From Castellaniella sp. S9 (GTDB lineage: Bacteria > Pseudomonadota > Gammaproteobacteria > Burkholderiales > Burkholderiaceae_B): a stretch of 64,000 bases of DNA. A model generated the notes under the pieces. It did not search any database, was not told where the DNA came from, and worked only from the letters and a program-made list of their open reading frames with translations. Positions 18,893 through 27,425 of this stretch are shown here, piece after piece. Position numbers and translations under genes: made by a program. The stretch spans positions 186,001 through 250,000 of the forward strand of contig NZ_JAPFGD010000008.1 of NCBI RefSeq assembly GCF_027257175.1. The letters run 5' to 3'. Numbering within the stretch: the stretch's first letter is position 1; every line of letters begins with the position of its first letter.

Positions 18893-20346
18893 GAGGCCTG
18901 CATGGGTGCCTGCCCGTCTTGAGCCCCCGCCTGGACCGGGGTGTCCTGCTGCCAGCCGCCGCCCAGCGCCTTGTAGAGCTCGACGCGATTGAACAGCGCA
19001 TCCGTGCCGAGCTGGACGAAGGCCTGCTGGATGCCGTACAGATTGACCTCGGCGGTCTGGACCTGCAGGAAGCTGTCCACGCCGGTCTCGTAGCGCAGCT
19101 TGGACAGGTCGAGCGTCTTGATCGCCGAGGCCTCGGTCTCGCGCAAGGCGTCCAGTTGGCGGGCGTACGTGGCCTCGCCCGCCAAGGCATCGGCCACCTC
19201 GCGGAACGCGGTCTGGATGGTTTTTTCGTAGGTCGAGACGGCAATGTTGCGTCGGGCCTCGGCCAGATCCAGGTTGCCCTTGATGCCGCCGGCAAACAGC
19301 GGCATCTGGATCTGCGGCGAGAACTGCCAATACCGGTGGCTGCCGCCGAACAGCGCATTGAGTTCGGGGCTGGCAAAGCCCAGCAGGCCGGTGATGGAAA
19401 TATTGGGGAAGAACGCCGCGCGCGCGGCGCCGATCTGGGCGTTGGCGGCCTTGAGCGCATGTTCGGCGCCGATGATGTCGGGCCGCCGGTCCAGCAGTTG
19501 CGACGGCAGGCCAGCGGGCACCGAGGCCAGTAGCTGGTCGCGCCCGAAGGTCGCCGGCGCCGGCAGGTTCGCCGGGATCGGCGTTCCCAGGATGAGCTGC
19601 AGCGCATTGGCGGCCTGAGCCGTCTGGCGCTCGATGGCGATCAGGTCGGCCTGGACCGTGTCCCGCTGCCCGCGCGCCTGCGACAGATCGAGTTCCGAGG
19701 CCACGCCCATGTCGAAGCGGGCCTGCACCAGGCGCAGCGAACCCTCGCGGGCCTCCAGCGTCTTTTCCATCAGGGCGCGCAGCTCGTTGGACGCGCGCAG
19801 GCGGAAGTAGGCCTCGGCCGCCTGGGCGATCAGATTGATCTGTACCGTGCGGCGCGCCTGATCGGTCGCCAGGTATTGCTCGTAGGCCGCCTCGCTGAGG
19901 TTGCGCACCCGTCCGAAGAAATCGAGTTCGAACGAGGTCATGCCGATGCCGGCGATGTAGGCCCGGCTGACCGACGGCGAATTCACGCCGCCATTTCGCA
20001 TGTCGGGCGGGTTGCGCGTGCTCTGGCCGGTGCCCAGCAGGCCGATGGTCGGCAGGCGGTCGCTCGAGGTGATGCCGTACTGCGCCCTCGCCTCTTCGAT
20101 GCGCTCGACGGCAATGCGCAGGTCGCGGTTGTTGTCCAGCGCCAGTTCGATGAGGGCGTGCAGGCGTTCGTCCTTGAAAAACGCCCGCCATTCGGGCAGC
20201 GCCGGGGCGCTGGCCGCGCCCGCATCGGGAAACCGGTCGGGCACGGGAGCGGCGGGCCGTTCATAGGTCGGCGCCAGCGAGCAGGCCCCCAGCGCCAGGG
20301 CCAGGCCCGCGCTCAGCAGCAGACGCGGATAGCGAAGGCGGCTCAT
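18889..20346 (-). CDS. RND efflux outer-membrane lipoprotein (OprM/NodT family)
   Basis: Outer-membrane channel of a tripartite efflux pump, 485 residues. The signal peptide ends in the lipobox LGACS (Cys near residue 22), so the mature N terminus should be lipidated. The body has the duplicated OEP repeats rich in coiled-coil helices (for example [21 protein letters not shown] and [22 protein letters not shown]), typical of OprM. It overlaps the permease gene by four bases (ATGA) and pdxJ by four bases. Confidence 0.94.
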   Translation of the reverse strand: MSRLRYPRLLLSAGLALALGACSLAPTYERPAAPVPDRFPDAGAASAPALPEWRAFFKDERLHALIELALDNNRDLRIAVERIEEARAQYGITSSDRLPTIGLLGTGQSTRNPPDMRNGGVNSPSVSRAYIAGIGMTSFELDFFGRVRNLSEAAYEQYLATDQARRTVQINLIAQAAEAYFRLRASNELRALMEKTLEAREGSLRLVQARFDMGVASELDLSQARGQRDTVQADLIAIERQTAQAANALQLILGTPIPANLPAPATFGRDQLLASVPAGLPSQLLDRRPDIIGAEHALKAANAQIGAARAAFFPNISITGLLGFASPELNALFGGSHRYWQFSPQIQMPLFAGGIKGNLDLAEARRNIAVSTYEKTIQTAFREVADALAGEATYARQLDALRETEASAIKTLDLSKLRYETGVDSFLQVQTAEVNLYGIQQAFVQLGTDALFNRVELYKALGGGWQQDTPVQAGAQDGQAPMQAS

Positions 20347-23300
20347 GACGACTCCCCTTGCGTCCGGTCCTCGGCGCGTGTCGGAATGTGTGGGGCCTGG
20401 TGGCCCAGCAGCTTAGGCTTGGTCTTGAACACTTTCAGAATCACCACGAAGAAAGTCGGCACGAAAATCACGGCCAGCGGCGTGGCCGCCAGCATGCCGC
20501 CCAGCACGCCCAGGCCCACCGCGTTCTGGCTCGCGGCGCCGGCACCGTCGGCGCGCACCAACGGCACGACCCCCAGGATGAAGGCGAAGGACGTCATCAG
20601 AATGGGCCGGAAGCGCAGGCGCGCGGCCTCGACCGCGGATTCCATCAAGCCTGCGCCGCTGGCGTACAAGTCCTTGGCGAATTCGACGATCAGGATCGCG
20701 TTCTTGGCCGATAGGCCGATCACGGTCACCATCCCCACCTGGAAATACACATCGTTGGCCTTGCCCATCAGGCTGCTGAGCATCACCGCCCCCAGCATGC
20801 CCAGGGGCACCGCCAGCATGACCGACAGCGGAATCGCCCAACTCTCGTAGAGCGCCGCCAGCACCATGAACACCACCAGCACCGACAGCCCCAGCAAGAT
20901 GGCGGTCTGGTTGCCCGCCTGGATCTCCTGATAGGACAAGCCCGTCCATTCATAGCCCAGGCCCGGCGGCAGCTGCGTGATCAGGCGCTCCATCTCGGCC
21001 ATGGCCTCGCCCGTGGAATAGCCCGGCGCGGCGGATCCGCCGATCCGGATGGACTCATAGCCGTTGTAACGCACCACCTGCACCGGCCCGCGCGTCCATT
21101 CCATCGAGACGAAGGCGGACAGCGGCACCATGTCGCCTTGCTGGTTGCGGGCGTTGAGCTTGAGGATGTCGTCGGGGTTCATGCGGTCCTTGGCATCGGC
21201 CTGCACCCAGATATTCTGCACCCACCCCGTATTGGTGAACTTGCCCACATAGGCCGAGCCCAGCGACGCCGACAGCAGCGAGGCCGCCTCGGAGAAATCC
21301 ACGCCCAGGGCAGCCGCCTTGTCGCGGTCGATGGAGACCTTGAGCTGCGGCCCCGCGCCCAGTCCGGTGACCCGCGCATCGGTGACGATCGAGCTTTGCG
21401 AGGCCAGCTGCAGGAGCTGCTGGGTGGCCGCCTGCAAGGCATCATGCCCGATACCGCCGCGATCCTCGAGGCGCAAGTCGAAACCCGAGGCGTTGCCCAG
21501 GGAAGAAATCGCCGGCGGCACGATCGAGAACACCATGGCGTCCGGAATGCCGAAGAGCAGCTTGCCCATGGCCGCCGCCGAAATCGCCATGGCCGAGTCG
21601 CCCTCCCCCTGGCGTTCCGAGAAATCCTTGAGCGGCACGAAGGCGATGGCGGAATTCAGGCCGTTGCCGTTGAAGCTGAAGCCCTGCACGGTGACGATGT
21701 TGGCCACCTGCGGCAGCTGCTGGAAGTAGGCCTCGACTTTCTCGATGACCTCGATCGTGCGGTTGGCCGACGAACCCGCCGGCAGCTCGATATTGGCGAT
21801 CACGTAGCCCTGGTCCTCCTCGGGCAGGAAAGAGGTCGGCAGGCGCATGTACATCCAGGCCATGACGCCCGCCAGCACCAGGAAGACCAGCATCATGCGC
21901 CCGCCGCGCTTGAGGCTGCGGCCCACCCATCCCGTATAGCCGTTGGTGGTGCGCTCGAACGAGCGGTTGAACCAGCCGAAGAAGCCGCGCTTGGCCTCGT
22001 GGCTGCCCTTGGGGATGGGCTTGAGTATCGTTGCGCACAGGGCCGGCGTGAACGTCAGCGCCAGCAAGGCCGAGAACAGGATGGACACGGCCATGGCGAC
22101 CGAGAACTGGCGATAGATGATGCCTACGGAGCCCGACATGAAGGCCAGCGGCAGGAACACGGTGGTCAGCACCAGCGTGATGCCCACGATGGCGCCGCTG
22201 ATCTGCGGCATGGCTTTCTTGGTGGCCTCGCGCGGCGGCAGCCCCTCCTCGACCATGATGCGCTCGACGTTCTCGACCACCACGATCGCGTCATCCACCA
22301 GGATCCCGATCGCCAGCACCATGGCGAACATGGTCAGCACGTTGATCGAGAATCCCAGGCCCAGCATCACGGCGAAGGCGCCCATGATGGCGACCGGCAC
22401 CACCAGCGCCGGGATCAGCGTGTAGCGGACGTTCTGCAGGAACAGGAACATCACCACGAACACCAGGGCCATGGCCTCGATCAGCGTGTGGACGACTTGT
22501 TCGATCGAGACCTCGACGTAGGGCGAGGTGTCGTAGGGAATGGCGTAGGTGATGTTGTCGGGAAAGAACTCGGAGAGCTCGGCCATCTTGGCCTTGACCA
22601 GCTTCGCGGTCTCGAGCGCATTCGCGGTCGGCGTCAGGGAAATGGCGAAGGCGGCGGTCGCCTTGCCGTTCAAGCGGGCGCCGAACTGATAGTTGTCCGA
22701 GCCGAGCTCGACGCGGGCCACGTCCCGGATGCGGACGGCCGAGCCGTCGGCATTGGCGCGCAGGATGATGTTGCCGAATTCCTCGGGCGTCGACAGTTCG
22801 CCGTTGACGACCAACGGCGCGGTCACCCGCTGCGCATCCGGATTGGGCGGCGAACCCAGCATGCCGCCGGAAATCACCATGTTCTGGCCCGAGATCGCGG
22901 CGCTGACTTCGGCCATGCTGATCTTGTAGCCCACGAGTTTTTGCGGGTCCACCCAGACCCGCATGGCGCGCGCCGAGGCGAACAACTGGAACTTGCCCAC
23001 GCCCTTGACGCGGGAAATGGGGTTCTGCAGGTTGCGTGTGATGTAGTCCGCCAGTTCGACGTCCTTCATCGAGCCGTCCTTGGACGACACCGTGACCACC
23101 AGCAGGAAGTTCGACGTCGATTGGCTGACCTTCAGCCCCTGCTGGATCACGGCCGCCGGCAGTTTGGCGGTGACGTTCGAGATCCGGTTCTGGACGTCGA
23201 CCTGCGCCAGGTCGGGATCCGTGCCCGGCTCGAAGGTCACGCTGATTTCGGCCATGCCGTTCGAGTCGCTGACCGATTCGTAGTACAGCAGCCCCTTGGC

Positions 23301-23513
23301 GCCGTTGAGCTCGTTTTCGATGACGCTGGCGACCGTGGTGGCGACCTCGCTGGCCGAGGCGCCTGGGTAGGTCGCCAGCACCGAAATAGTGGGCGGCGCC
23401 ACGTCGGGGTACTGCGAGACAGGCATGTTGGGGATCGCCAGTATGCCGGCCAGCGCAATGCCGAGGGCAACCACCCAGGCGAAGATCGGTCGATCAATGA
23501 AAAACTGTGGCAT
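20343..23513 (-). CDS. RND multidrug efflux permease (HAE1/AcrB-MexB family)
   Basis: Proton-driven inner-membrane transporter, 1056 residues, full length for the hydrophobe/amphiphile efflux family. Twelve membrane segments with two large periplasmic loops; opening residues PQFFIDRPIFAWVVALGI are standard. Proton-relay residues are present: the Asp pair in GILVDDAIVVVENVERIM (TM4) and the Lys in GLSAKNAILIVEFAKDL (TM10). Both substrate-binding porter halves look intact. It lies between the adaptor and the outer-membrane gene of the same unit; substrates cannot be predicted. Confidence 0.97.
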   Translation of the reverse strand: MPQFFIDRPIFAWVVALGIALAGILAIPNMPVSQYPDVAPPTISVLATYPGASASEVATTVASVIENELNGAKGLLYYESVSDSNGMAEISVTFEPGTDPDLAQVDVQNRISNVTAKLPAAVIQQGLKVSQSTSNFLLVVTVSSKDGSMKDVELADYITRNLQNPISRVKGVGKFQLFASARAMRVWVDPQKLVGYKISMAEVSAAISGQNMVISGGMLGSPPNPDAQRVTAPLVVNGELSTPEEFGNIILRANADGSAVRIRDVARVELGSDNYQFGARLNGKATAAFAISLTPTANALETAKLVKAKMAELSEFFPDNITYAIPYDTSPYVEVSIEQVVHTLIEAMALVFVVMFLFLQNVRYTLIPALVVPVAIMGAFAVMLGLGFSINVLTMFAMVLAIGILVDDAIVVVENVERIMVEEGLPPREATKKAMPQISGAIVGITLVLTTVFLPLAFMSGSVGIIYRQFSVAMAVSILFSALLALTFTPALCATILKPIPKGSHEAKRGFFGWFNRSFERTTNGYTGWVGRSLKRGGRMMLVFLVLAGVMAWMYMRLPTSFLPEEDQGYVIANIELPAGSSANRTIEVIEKVEAYFQQLPQVANIVTVQGFSFNGNGLNSAIAFVPLKDFSERQGEGDSAMAISAAAMGKLLFGIPDAMVFSIVPPAISSLGNASGFDLRLEDRGGIGHDALQAATQQLLQLASQSSIVTDARVTGLGAGPQLKVSIDRDKAAALGVDFSEAASLLSASLGSAYVGKFTNTGWVQNIWVQADAKDRMNPDDILKLNARNQQGDMVPLSAFVSMEWTRGPVQVVRYNGYESIRIGGSAAPGYSTGEAMAEMERLITQLPPGLGYEWTGLSYQEIQAGNQTAILLGLSVLVVFMVLAALYESWAIPLSVMLAVPLGMLGAVMLSSLMGKANDVYFQVGMVTVIGLSAKNAILIVEFAKDLYASGAGLMESAVEAARLRFRPILMTSFAFILGVVPLVRADGAGAASQNAVGLGVLGGMLAATPLAVIFVPTFFVVILKVFKTKPKLLGHQAPHIPTRAEDRTQGESS

Positions 23514-23564
23514 GAGTACTCGCTATGAATCCAGGTTGATGTCGCGCATGCGTCAGCGTGGCCG

Positions 23565-24848
23565 TCAACCCGCCGATTCACCGTTCTGCTGAGACTGCTG
23601 GCCGGATTGCGGCCCCGCCTGGCCCGCTGCGCCCGGCGCCTGAGCGCCCGGCTGGCCTGCGTGGCCGCCTGGCGCGGCCCCCGGCGCGCCGCCCTTGGCG
23701 TCCGGATTCCAGGGCATGGGTTGCACCGGCGCGCCCGGACGGATCTTCTGGAAGCCCTCGACCACGACCTGGTCGCCCGCCTTGATGCCGCGATAAATGA
23801 TGTAGCGGCCCTGGTACAAGGGCCCGATCGAGACCGGCGTGATCACCGCCTTGCCGTCCTTGACCACGATCAGCGCGCTCTGTCCGTCGCCGCCGCGCTG
23901 AACGGCCTGCGCCGGCACGGTCAGGGCCTGCTCGTCGACGCCTTGCTTCAGGCGCACGCGCACATACATGCCGGGCAACAGGATCTGGTCCGGATTGGGA
24001 AACTGCGCCCGCAGAGTGACCTGGCTGGTGCCGGGATCGACCGACACGCCGGAAAACAGCAGCTTGCCCTCATGCTGGTAGACGTCGCCGTCATCGAGCA
24101 GCACTTGCGCCGGCGCAGCCCCGTTGGCGTCGGGGGTGAGGTCGCCGTCGGCGATTCTGCGACGCATGTCGGACAGTTCGGTGGTCGACTGGGTGACGTC
24201 CACGTAGACCTGGTCCAGGCGCTGTACGGTCGCCATGTGCGTCGCCGAGGAGGCACTGACCAAAGCGCCCACGGTGACCAGGGACTTGCCCGTGGTGCCG
24301 TCGATGGGCGAGGTCACGCGGGTATAGCCCAGGTTGATCTCGGCGGCGTCCAGCGCGGCCTGCGCGGCCGCGACCGCGGCGCTCGCCTCGTCGGCCTGCG
24401 CCACCGCATTGTCGTATTCCTGCCGGCTGATCGCGTGTTCCTTGATCAGCTTGGCATACCGCTGGGCCAGCAGTTTTGCGGTCTTGACGGTCGCCTGGGT
24501 GCTTTTCAGCTGCGCGGCCGCCTGGTCGCGCGCCGCCTGGTAGGGCGCGGGGTCGATGGTGAACAGCAACTGGCCGGCCTTGACTGTGGAGCCCTGCTCG
24601 AATTCGATGTCCTGGACGATTCCGGTGACCCGTGCGCGGATCTCGGCATCCTCGATGGCCTGCACCCGCCCCGGCAACTCGGTAAAGACGGGGGTGGGGG
24701 CCGGCTGGACCTGGACGACGCTGACCGGAACCTTCATGCCTTGCATGCCGCCTTCCTGGGGTTTTTCGCCGCAGGCCGCCAGCGAGACGGCCAGTACGAA
24801 CAGAACCGGCCATGACATCCGTCCCGAGGGCGATTGCAAGAAAGCCAT
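23565..24848 (-). CDS. RND efflux periplasmic adaptor lipoprotein (AcrA/MexA family)
   Basis: Membrane-fusion protein of 427 residues. The signal peptide ends in lipobox LAACG (Cys near residue 26). The adaptor fold is visible: beta-barrel/lipoyl halves around EIRARVTGIVQDIEFEQGSTV and TRVTSPIDGTTGKSL, with a helical hairpin between them. The last 45-50 residues are a Gly/Ala/Gln/Pro low-complexity tail (from about residue 380) not needed by the family. The ATG at 24846-24848 has GGAG in its leader. It is the first gene of the pump operon, downstream of the same-strand tetR gene. Confidence 0.95.
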   Translation of the reverse strand: MAFLQSPSGRMSWPVLFVLAVSLAACGEKPQEGGMQGMKVPVSVVQVQPAPTPVFTELPGRVQAIEDAEIRARVTGIVQDIEFEQGSTVKAGQLLFTIDPAPYQAARDQAAAQLKSTQATVKTAKLLAQRYAKLIKEHAISRQEYDNAVAQADEASAAVAAAQAALDAAEINLGYTRVTSPIDGTTGKSLVTVGALVSASSATHMATVQRLDQVYVDVTQSTTELSDMRRRIADGDLTPDANGAAPAQVLLDDGDVYQHEGKLLFSGVSVDPGTSQVTLRAQFPNPDQILLPGMYVRVRLKQGVDEQALTVPAQAVQRGGDGQSALIVVKDGKAVITPVSIGPLYQGRYIIYRGIKAGDQVVVEGFQKIRPGAPVQPMPWNPDAKGGAPGAAPGGHAGQPGAQAPGAAGQAGPQSGQQSQQNGESAG

Positions 24849-24964
24849 AAAAAGCTCCTGAGTTTTAAGTATTCTGAGAAAAACGAGAAAACGAGCACCG
24901 ATACGCCGGCGACGAACGGAGGTCGGCGGGATACGGAATCAACCACCCGGCAAAGCAATCAGTG

Positions 24965-24977
24965 AGTATAAGGTCAA
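24965..24977 (-). promoter_or_regulatory. Possible promoter element for the efflux operon
   Basis: In the 162-base gap between tetR and the adaptor gene, the minus strand shows TATACT (24965-24970, five of six -10 bases) immediately after TTGACC (24972-24977). The two cannot form one promoter at normal spacing, so the -10 alone is the candidate, or the segment is part of an operator. Transcription from the upstream tetR promoter is an alternative. Confidence 0.3.
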
Positions 24978-25010
24978 ATTCCTTCACCCAAAAGACGGAC
25001 CGATGGCGCC

Positions 25011-25571
25011 TCATGCCCGGCGATCCGGCTGGAAATCGGCGAAACGCTCGACCAGCACCGCAACGCGCCGGCCCAGTTCGTCGGCCGAGGGCTGGTCGGC
25101 CAGAAAGCCCTCGAGCGCCACCAGAAAGACCTGGGAAGCGAAAGTGTCCTCGAGGATATCGTCGACGCATTGCAGGATTTCGCCCCTTTGCTGTGCCGCG
25201 ACCTCGGGGCTGAGGCGCGAACAGGCATCACGGAATTCCCGGGCCATCGGGGCACCGGCCATCTCGGCCCAGGGCCGCAGCAGGACCGCCTGGCACACGC
25301 CCAGCAGCCGTTCGGCGCGCGAACCCCGCCCCTCGGCCGCGGCGCGGGCCGCGGGCATGCCCGACATCAGCAAGTCCTCGAAGACGCAGACGAAAAGATG
25401 TTCCTTGTCCTTGAAGGAGCGATACAGCAGGCTGCGCGAAATGCCGGCCCGGCGCGCGATGTCCTCGAGCGAGGTCTTGGAAAAGCCGAAATTCAGGAAA
25501 CACCAGCGCGCGGCCTCGAGAATCTGGGCGTGCCTCGCGGCGCTGGCATCCTTGCTGAGCGTGGCCGACAT
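25011..25571 (-). CDS. TetR/AcrR family transcriptional regulator
   Basis: A 186-residue repressor with an N-terminal helix-turn-helix (about residues 15-60; ARWCFLNFGFSKTSLEDIARRAGISRSLLYRSFKDKEHLF) and a helical ligand domain of the AcrR C-terminal type. The ATG is at 25569-25571. It is transcribed in the same direction as the efflux operon that begins 162 bases downstream, instead of divergently as is more usual for such regulators. It probably represses the pump and itself; the promoter with an overlapping palindrome lies at 25599-25627. Confidence 0.92.
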   Translation of the reverse strand: MSATLSKDASAARHAQILEAARWCFLNFGFSKTSLEDIARRAGISRSLLYRSFKDKEHLFVCVFEDLLMSGMPAARAAAEGRGSRAERLLGVCQAVLLRPWAEMAGAPMAREFRDACSRLSPEVAAQQRGEILQCVDDILEDTFASQVFLVALEGFLADQPSADELGRRVAVLVERFADFQPDRRA

Positions 25572-25598
25572 CGGGTGTGTTCATGGAAGGAAAAAATC

Positions 25599-25627
25599 AT
25601 TTTGACAATTTGAGCATTTTTTGTCAA
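25599..25627 (-). promoter_or_regulatory. tetR promoter with overlapping operator palindrome
   Basis: On the minus strand a perfect -35 TTGACA (25622-25627) is followed by a 17-base spacer and CAAAAT (25599-25604, four of six). The inverted repeat TTGACAA (25602-25608) ... TTGTCAA (25621-25627) spans exactly this promoter. The patch is strongly AT-rich compared with its surroundings. This geometry is what an autoregulatory TetR-family site would look like; binding by this regulator is inference. Confidence 0.55.
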
Positions 25628-25666
25628 TTAGATTTTTTCAGCGGCGGCCGTCGGCGCGACGGCGCC

Positions 25667-26461
25667 CTATCCCAGCAGCAAGGTATCGTCCGCGATGGTC
25701 TCACCCCGCACGCGCTCGAACATGGCCAGCAGGTCGGGGACGCCCAGCCCGCGCCGGGCCTCGCCCTCGACATCGAGCACGACGCGCCCCTGGTGCAGCA
25801 TGACGGTCCGGTCGCCCACGTCGAGGGCCTGGCGCATGCTGTGGGTCACCATCATGGTGGTCAGGCGGTGCTGGGATACGATACGCGCCGTGAGTTCGAG
25901 CACGAACTGCGCGGTGCGCGGATCCAGGGCCGCGGTGTGTTCGTCCAGCAGCAGAATGCGCGAGGGCCGCAGCGCCGCCATCAGCAGGCTGACGGCCTGG
26001 CGCTGGCCGCCGGACAATAGCCCGATGCGGTCGGTCAGGCGCCCCTCGAGACCCAGGCCCAGCATGGCCAGGCGCTCGCGGAACAGATCGCGCATCTCGG
26101 TGCGCAGCGCGCTGCGCAGGCTGCGGAACTGGCCGCGCCCAAGGGCCAGCGACATGTTTTCCTCGATGGTGAGGTTTTCGCAGGTGCCGGCCATGGGATC
26201 CTGGAAGACGCGGGCGACCTTGTGGGCGCGCGTCCAGACCGGCTGGCGCGTGACGTCCTCGCCGTCGAGCAGGATGAGGCCGTCGTCGACGGCCTGGTCG
26301 CCCGAAATCGCATTCAGGAACGTCGATTTCCCCGCCCCGTTCGAGCCGATCACGGTGACGAACTGCCCGGTGGGGATATCCAGCGACATGCCGCGCAGGG
26401 CGCGCGTCTCGATCGGCGTGCCGGCATTGAAGGTGATGTGCAGGTTCTGTGCGCTCAGCAT
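25667..26461 (-). CDS. ABC transporter ATP-binding protein (TrpZ-like)
   Basis: ATPase of 264 residues that powers the importer encoded by the next two genes. Walker A is VIGSNGAGKSTFLNAI, the signature is LLSGGQRQAVSLLMA, Walker B is RILLLDEHTAALD, and the switch His is in MMVTHSMRQAL. Its form matches ATPases paired with PF04392 binding proteins. It ends the operon: permease stop and ATPase start are separated by four bases. Substrate is not determined by the ATPase sequence. Confidence 0.92.
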   Translation of the reverse strand: MLSAQNLHITFNAGTPIETRALRGMSLDIPTGQFVTVIGSNGAGKSTFLNAISGDQAVDDGLILLDGEDVTRQPVWTRAHKVARVFQDPMAGTCENLTIEENMSLALGRGQFRSLRSALRTEMRDLFRERLAMLGLGLEGRLTDRIGLLSGGQRQAVSLLMAALRPSRILLLDEHTAALDPRTAQFVLELTARIVSQHRLTTMMVTHSMRQALDVGDRTVMLHQGRVVLDVEGEARRGLGVPDLLAMFERVRGETIADDTLLLG

Positions 26462-26465
26462 GGCA

Positions 26466-27353
26466 TCAGGCTCCCTTGCGGCGCAGGCGCTGCTTGAGCA
26501 AGGGGATCACCAGGGCGACCGTCACCAGCACGGCGGTGACCAGGTTCAGGTCCTGGGCCTTGAGGCCGATGAAATCGGCATTCAGCGCCAGCGCAATGAA
26601 AAAACGATAGACCACCGCACCGAGGATCACCGCCAGCGTGGCCACCACCAGCCGGCGCGACGGCAGGATGCTCTCGCCCACGATCACCGCGGCCAGCCCG
26701 ATGACGATGGTGCCGATGCCCATCGAGATGTCGGCGCCGCCCTGCGATTGCGCAAACAGGGCGCCGGCCAGCCCGCACAGCGCGTTCGAGATCGCCATGC
26801 CCAGCAGGATCATGCTGCCGGTGGCGATGCCCTGCGAGCGCGCCATGCGCGGATTCGAACCGGTGGCCCGCATCGCCAGCCCGATCTGCGTGGCAAAGAA
26901 CCAGTCCAGCAGCAGTTTGACCGCGATCACCAGTGCCAGCAGGATCAGGGGGCGCGCGATGTAGTCCTCGAGCCCTTCGGGCTGCAGCACCGTGAACACC
27001 GTCGGATCATTGATCAGGGGGATGTTGGGCGCATCCATCACGCGCAGGTTGATCGAATACAGCGCGATCATCATCAGGATGCTGGCCAGCAGGTCCATGA
27101 TCTTGAGGCTCACGTTCAGCCAGCCGGTGATCATGCCGGCCAGCCCGGCGGCGAATGTCGCGCACAGCGTGGCGAGGAACGGATCCATGCCGTTGTGGAT
27201 CAATATGGCGGCAGTCGCACCGCCCAGCGGAAAGCTGCCGTCGACGGTCAGGTCGGGGAAGTTCAGGATGCGGAACGAAATCAGCACACCCAGTGCCACC
27301 AGACCGAATATCAGTCCGATTTCAAGGGCGCCCCATACGGAATAGATGGACAT
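26466..27353 (-). CDS. ABC transporter permease (TrpY-like, PF02653 type)
   Basis: Inner-membrane permease of 295 residues with eight or more hydrophobic segments and the branched-chain-permease-like fold (GLIFGLVALGVLISFRILNFPDLTVDGSF, then GMAISNALCGLAGALFAQSQGGADISMGIG). The ATG at 27351-27353 (MSIYSVWG) is preferred; an upstream in-frame codon would add 16 unrelated residues. It lies between the substrate-binding and ATPase genes, and 72 bases holding a strong hairpin separate it from the binding-protein gene. Confidence 0.92.
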   Translation of the reverse strand: MSIYSVWGALEIGLIFGLVALGVLISFRILNFPDLTVDGSFPLGGATAAILIHNGMDPFLATLCATFAAGLAGMITGWLNVSLKIMDLLASILMMIALYSINLRVMDAPNIPLINDPTVFTVLQPEGLEDYIARPLILLALVIAVKLLLDWFFATQIGLAMRATGSNPRMARSQGIATGSMILLGMAISNALCGLAGALFAQSQGGADISMGIGTIVIGLAAVIVGESILPSRRLVVATLAVILGAVVYRFFIALALNADFIGLKAQDLNLVTAVLVTVALVIPLLKQRLRRKGA

Positions 27354-27374
27354 GTGAGCCGGGAAGATCAAAGC

Positions 27375-27403
27375 GGGTGGGCCGCCCCATCGGCGGCCCA
27401 CCC
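27375..27403 (-). terminator. Strong hairpin between binding-protein and permease genes
   Basis: GGGTGGGCCGCC (27375-27386) and GGCGGCCCACCC (27392-27403) form a perfect 12-base-pair stem with a five-base loop. On the transcribed strand it follows the binding-protein stop by about 22 bases and is followed by a weak T-rich patch. Such hairpins after binding-protein genes usually act as partial terminators or mRNA stabilisers that keep the binding protein in excess over the membrane components. Confidence 0.75.
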
Positions 27404-27425
27404 CGGGAAGGCCTGGCGCAGGCCC

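Noticed and set aside
21138-23528. A 796-codon frame on the plus strand opposite the RND permease
   Set aside because: Antisense shadow of the permease; composition dominated by Arg, His, Gln and Asp, and no start signal.
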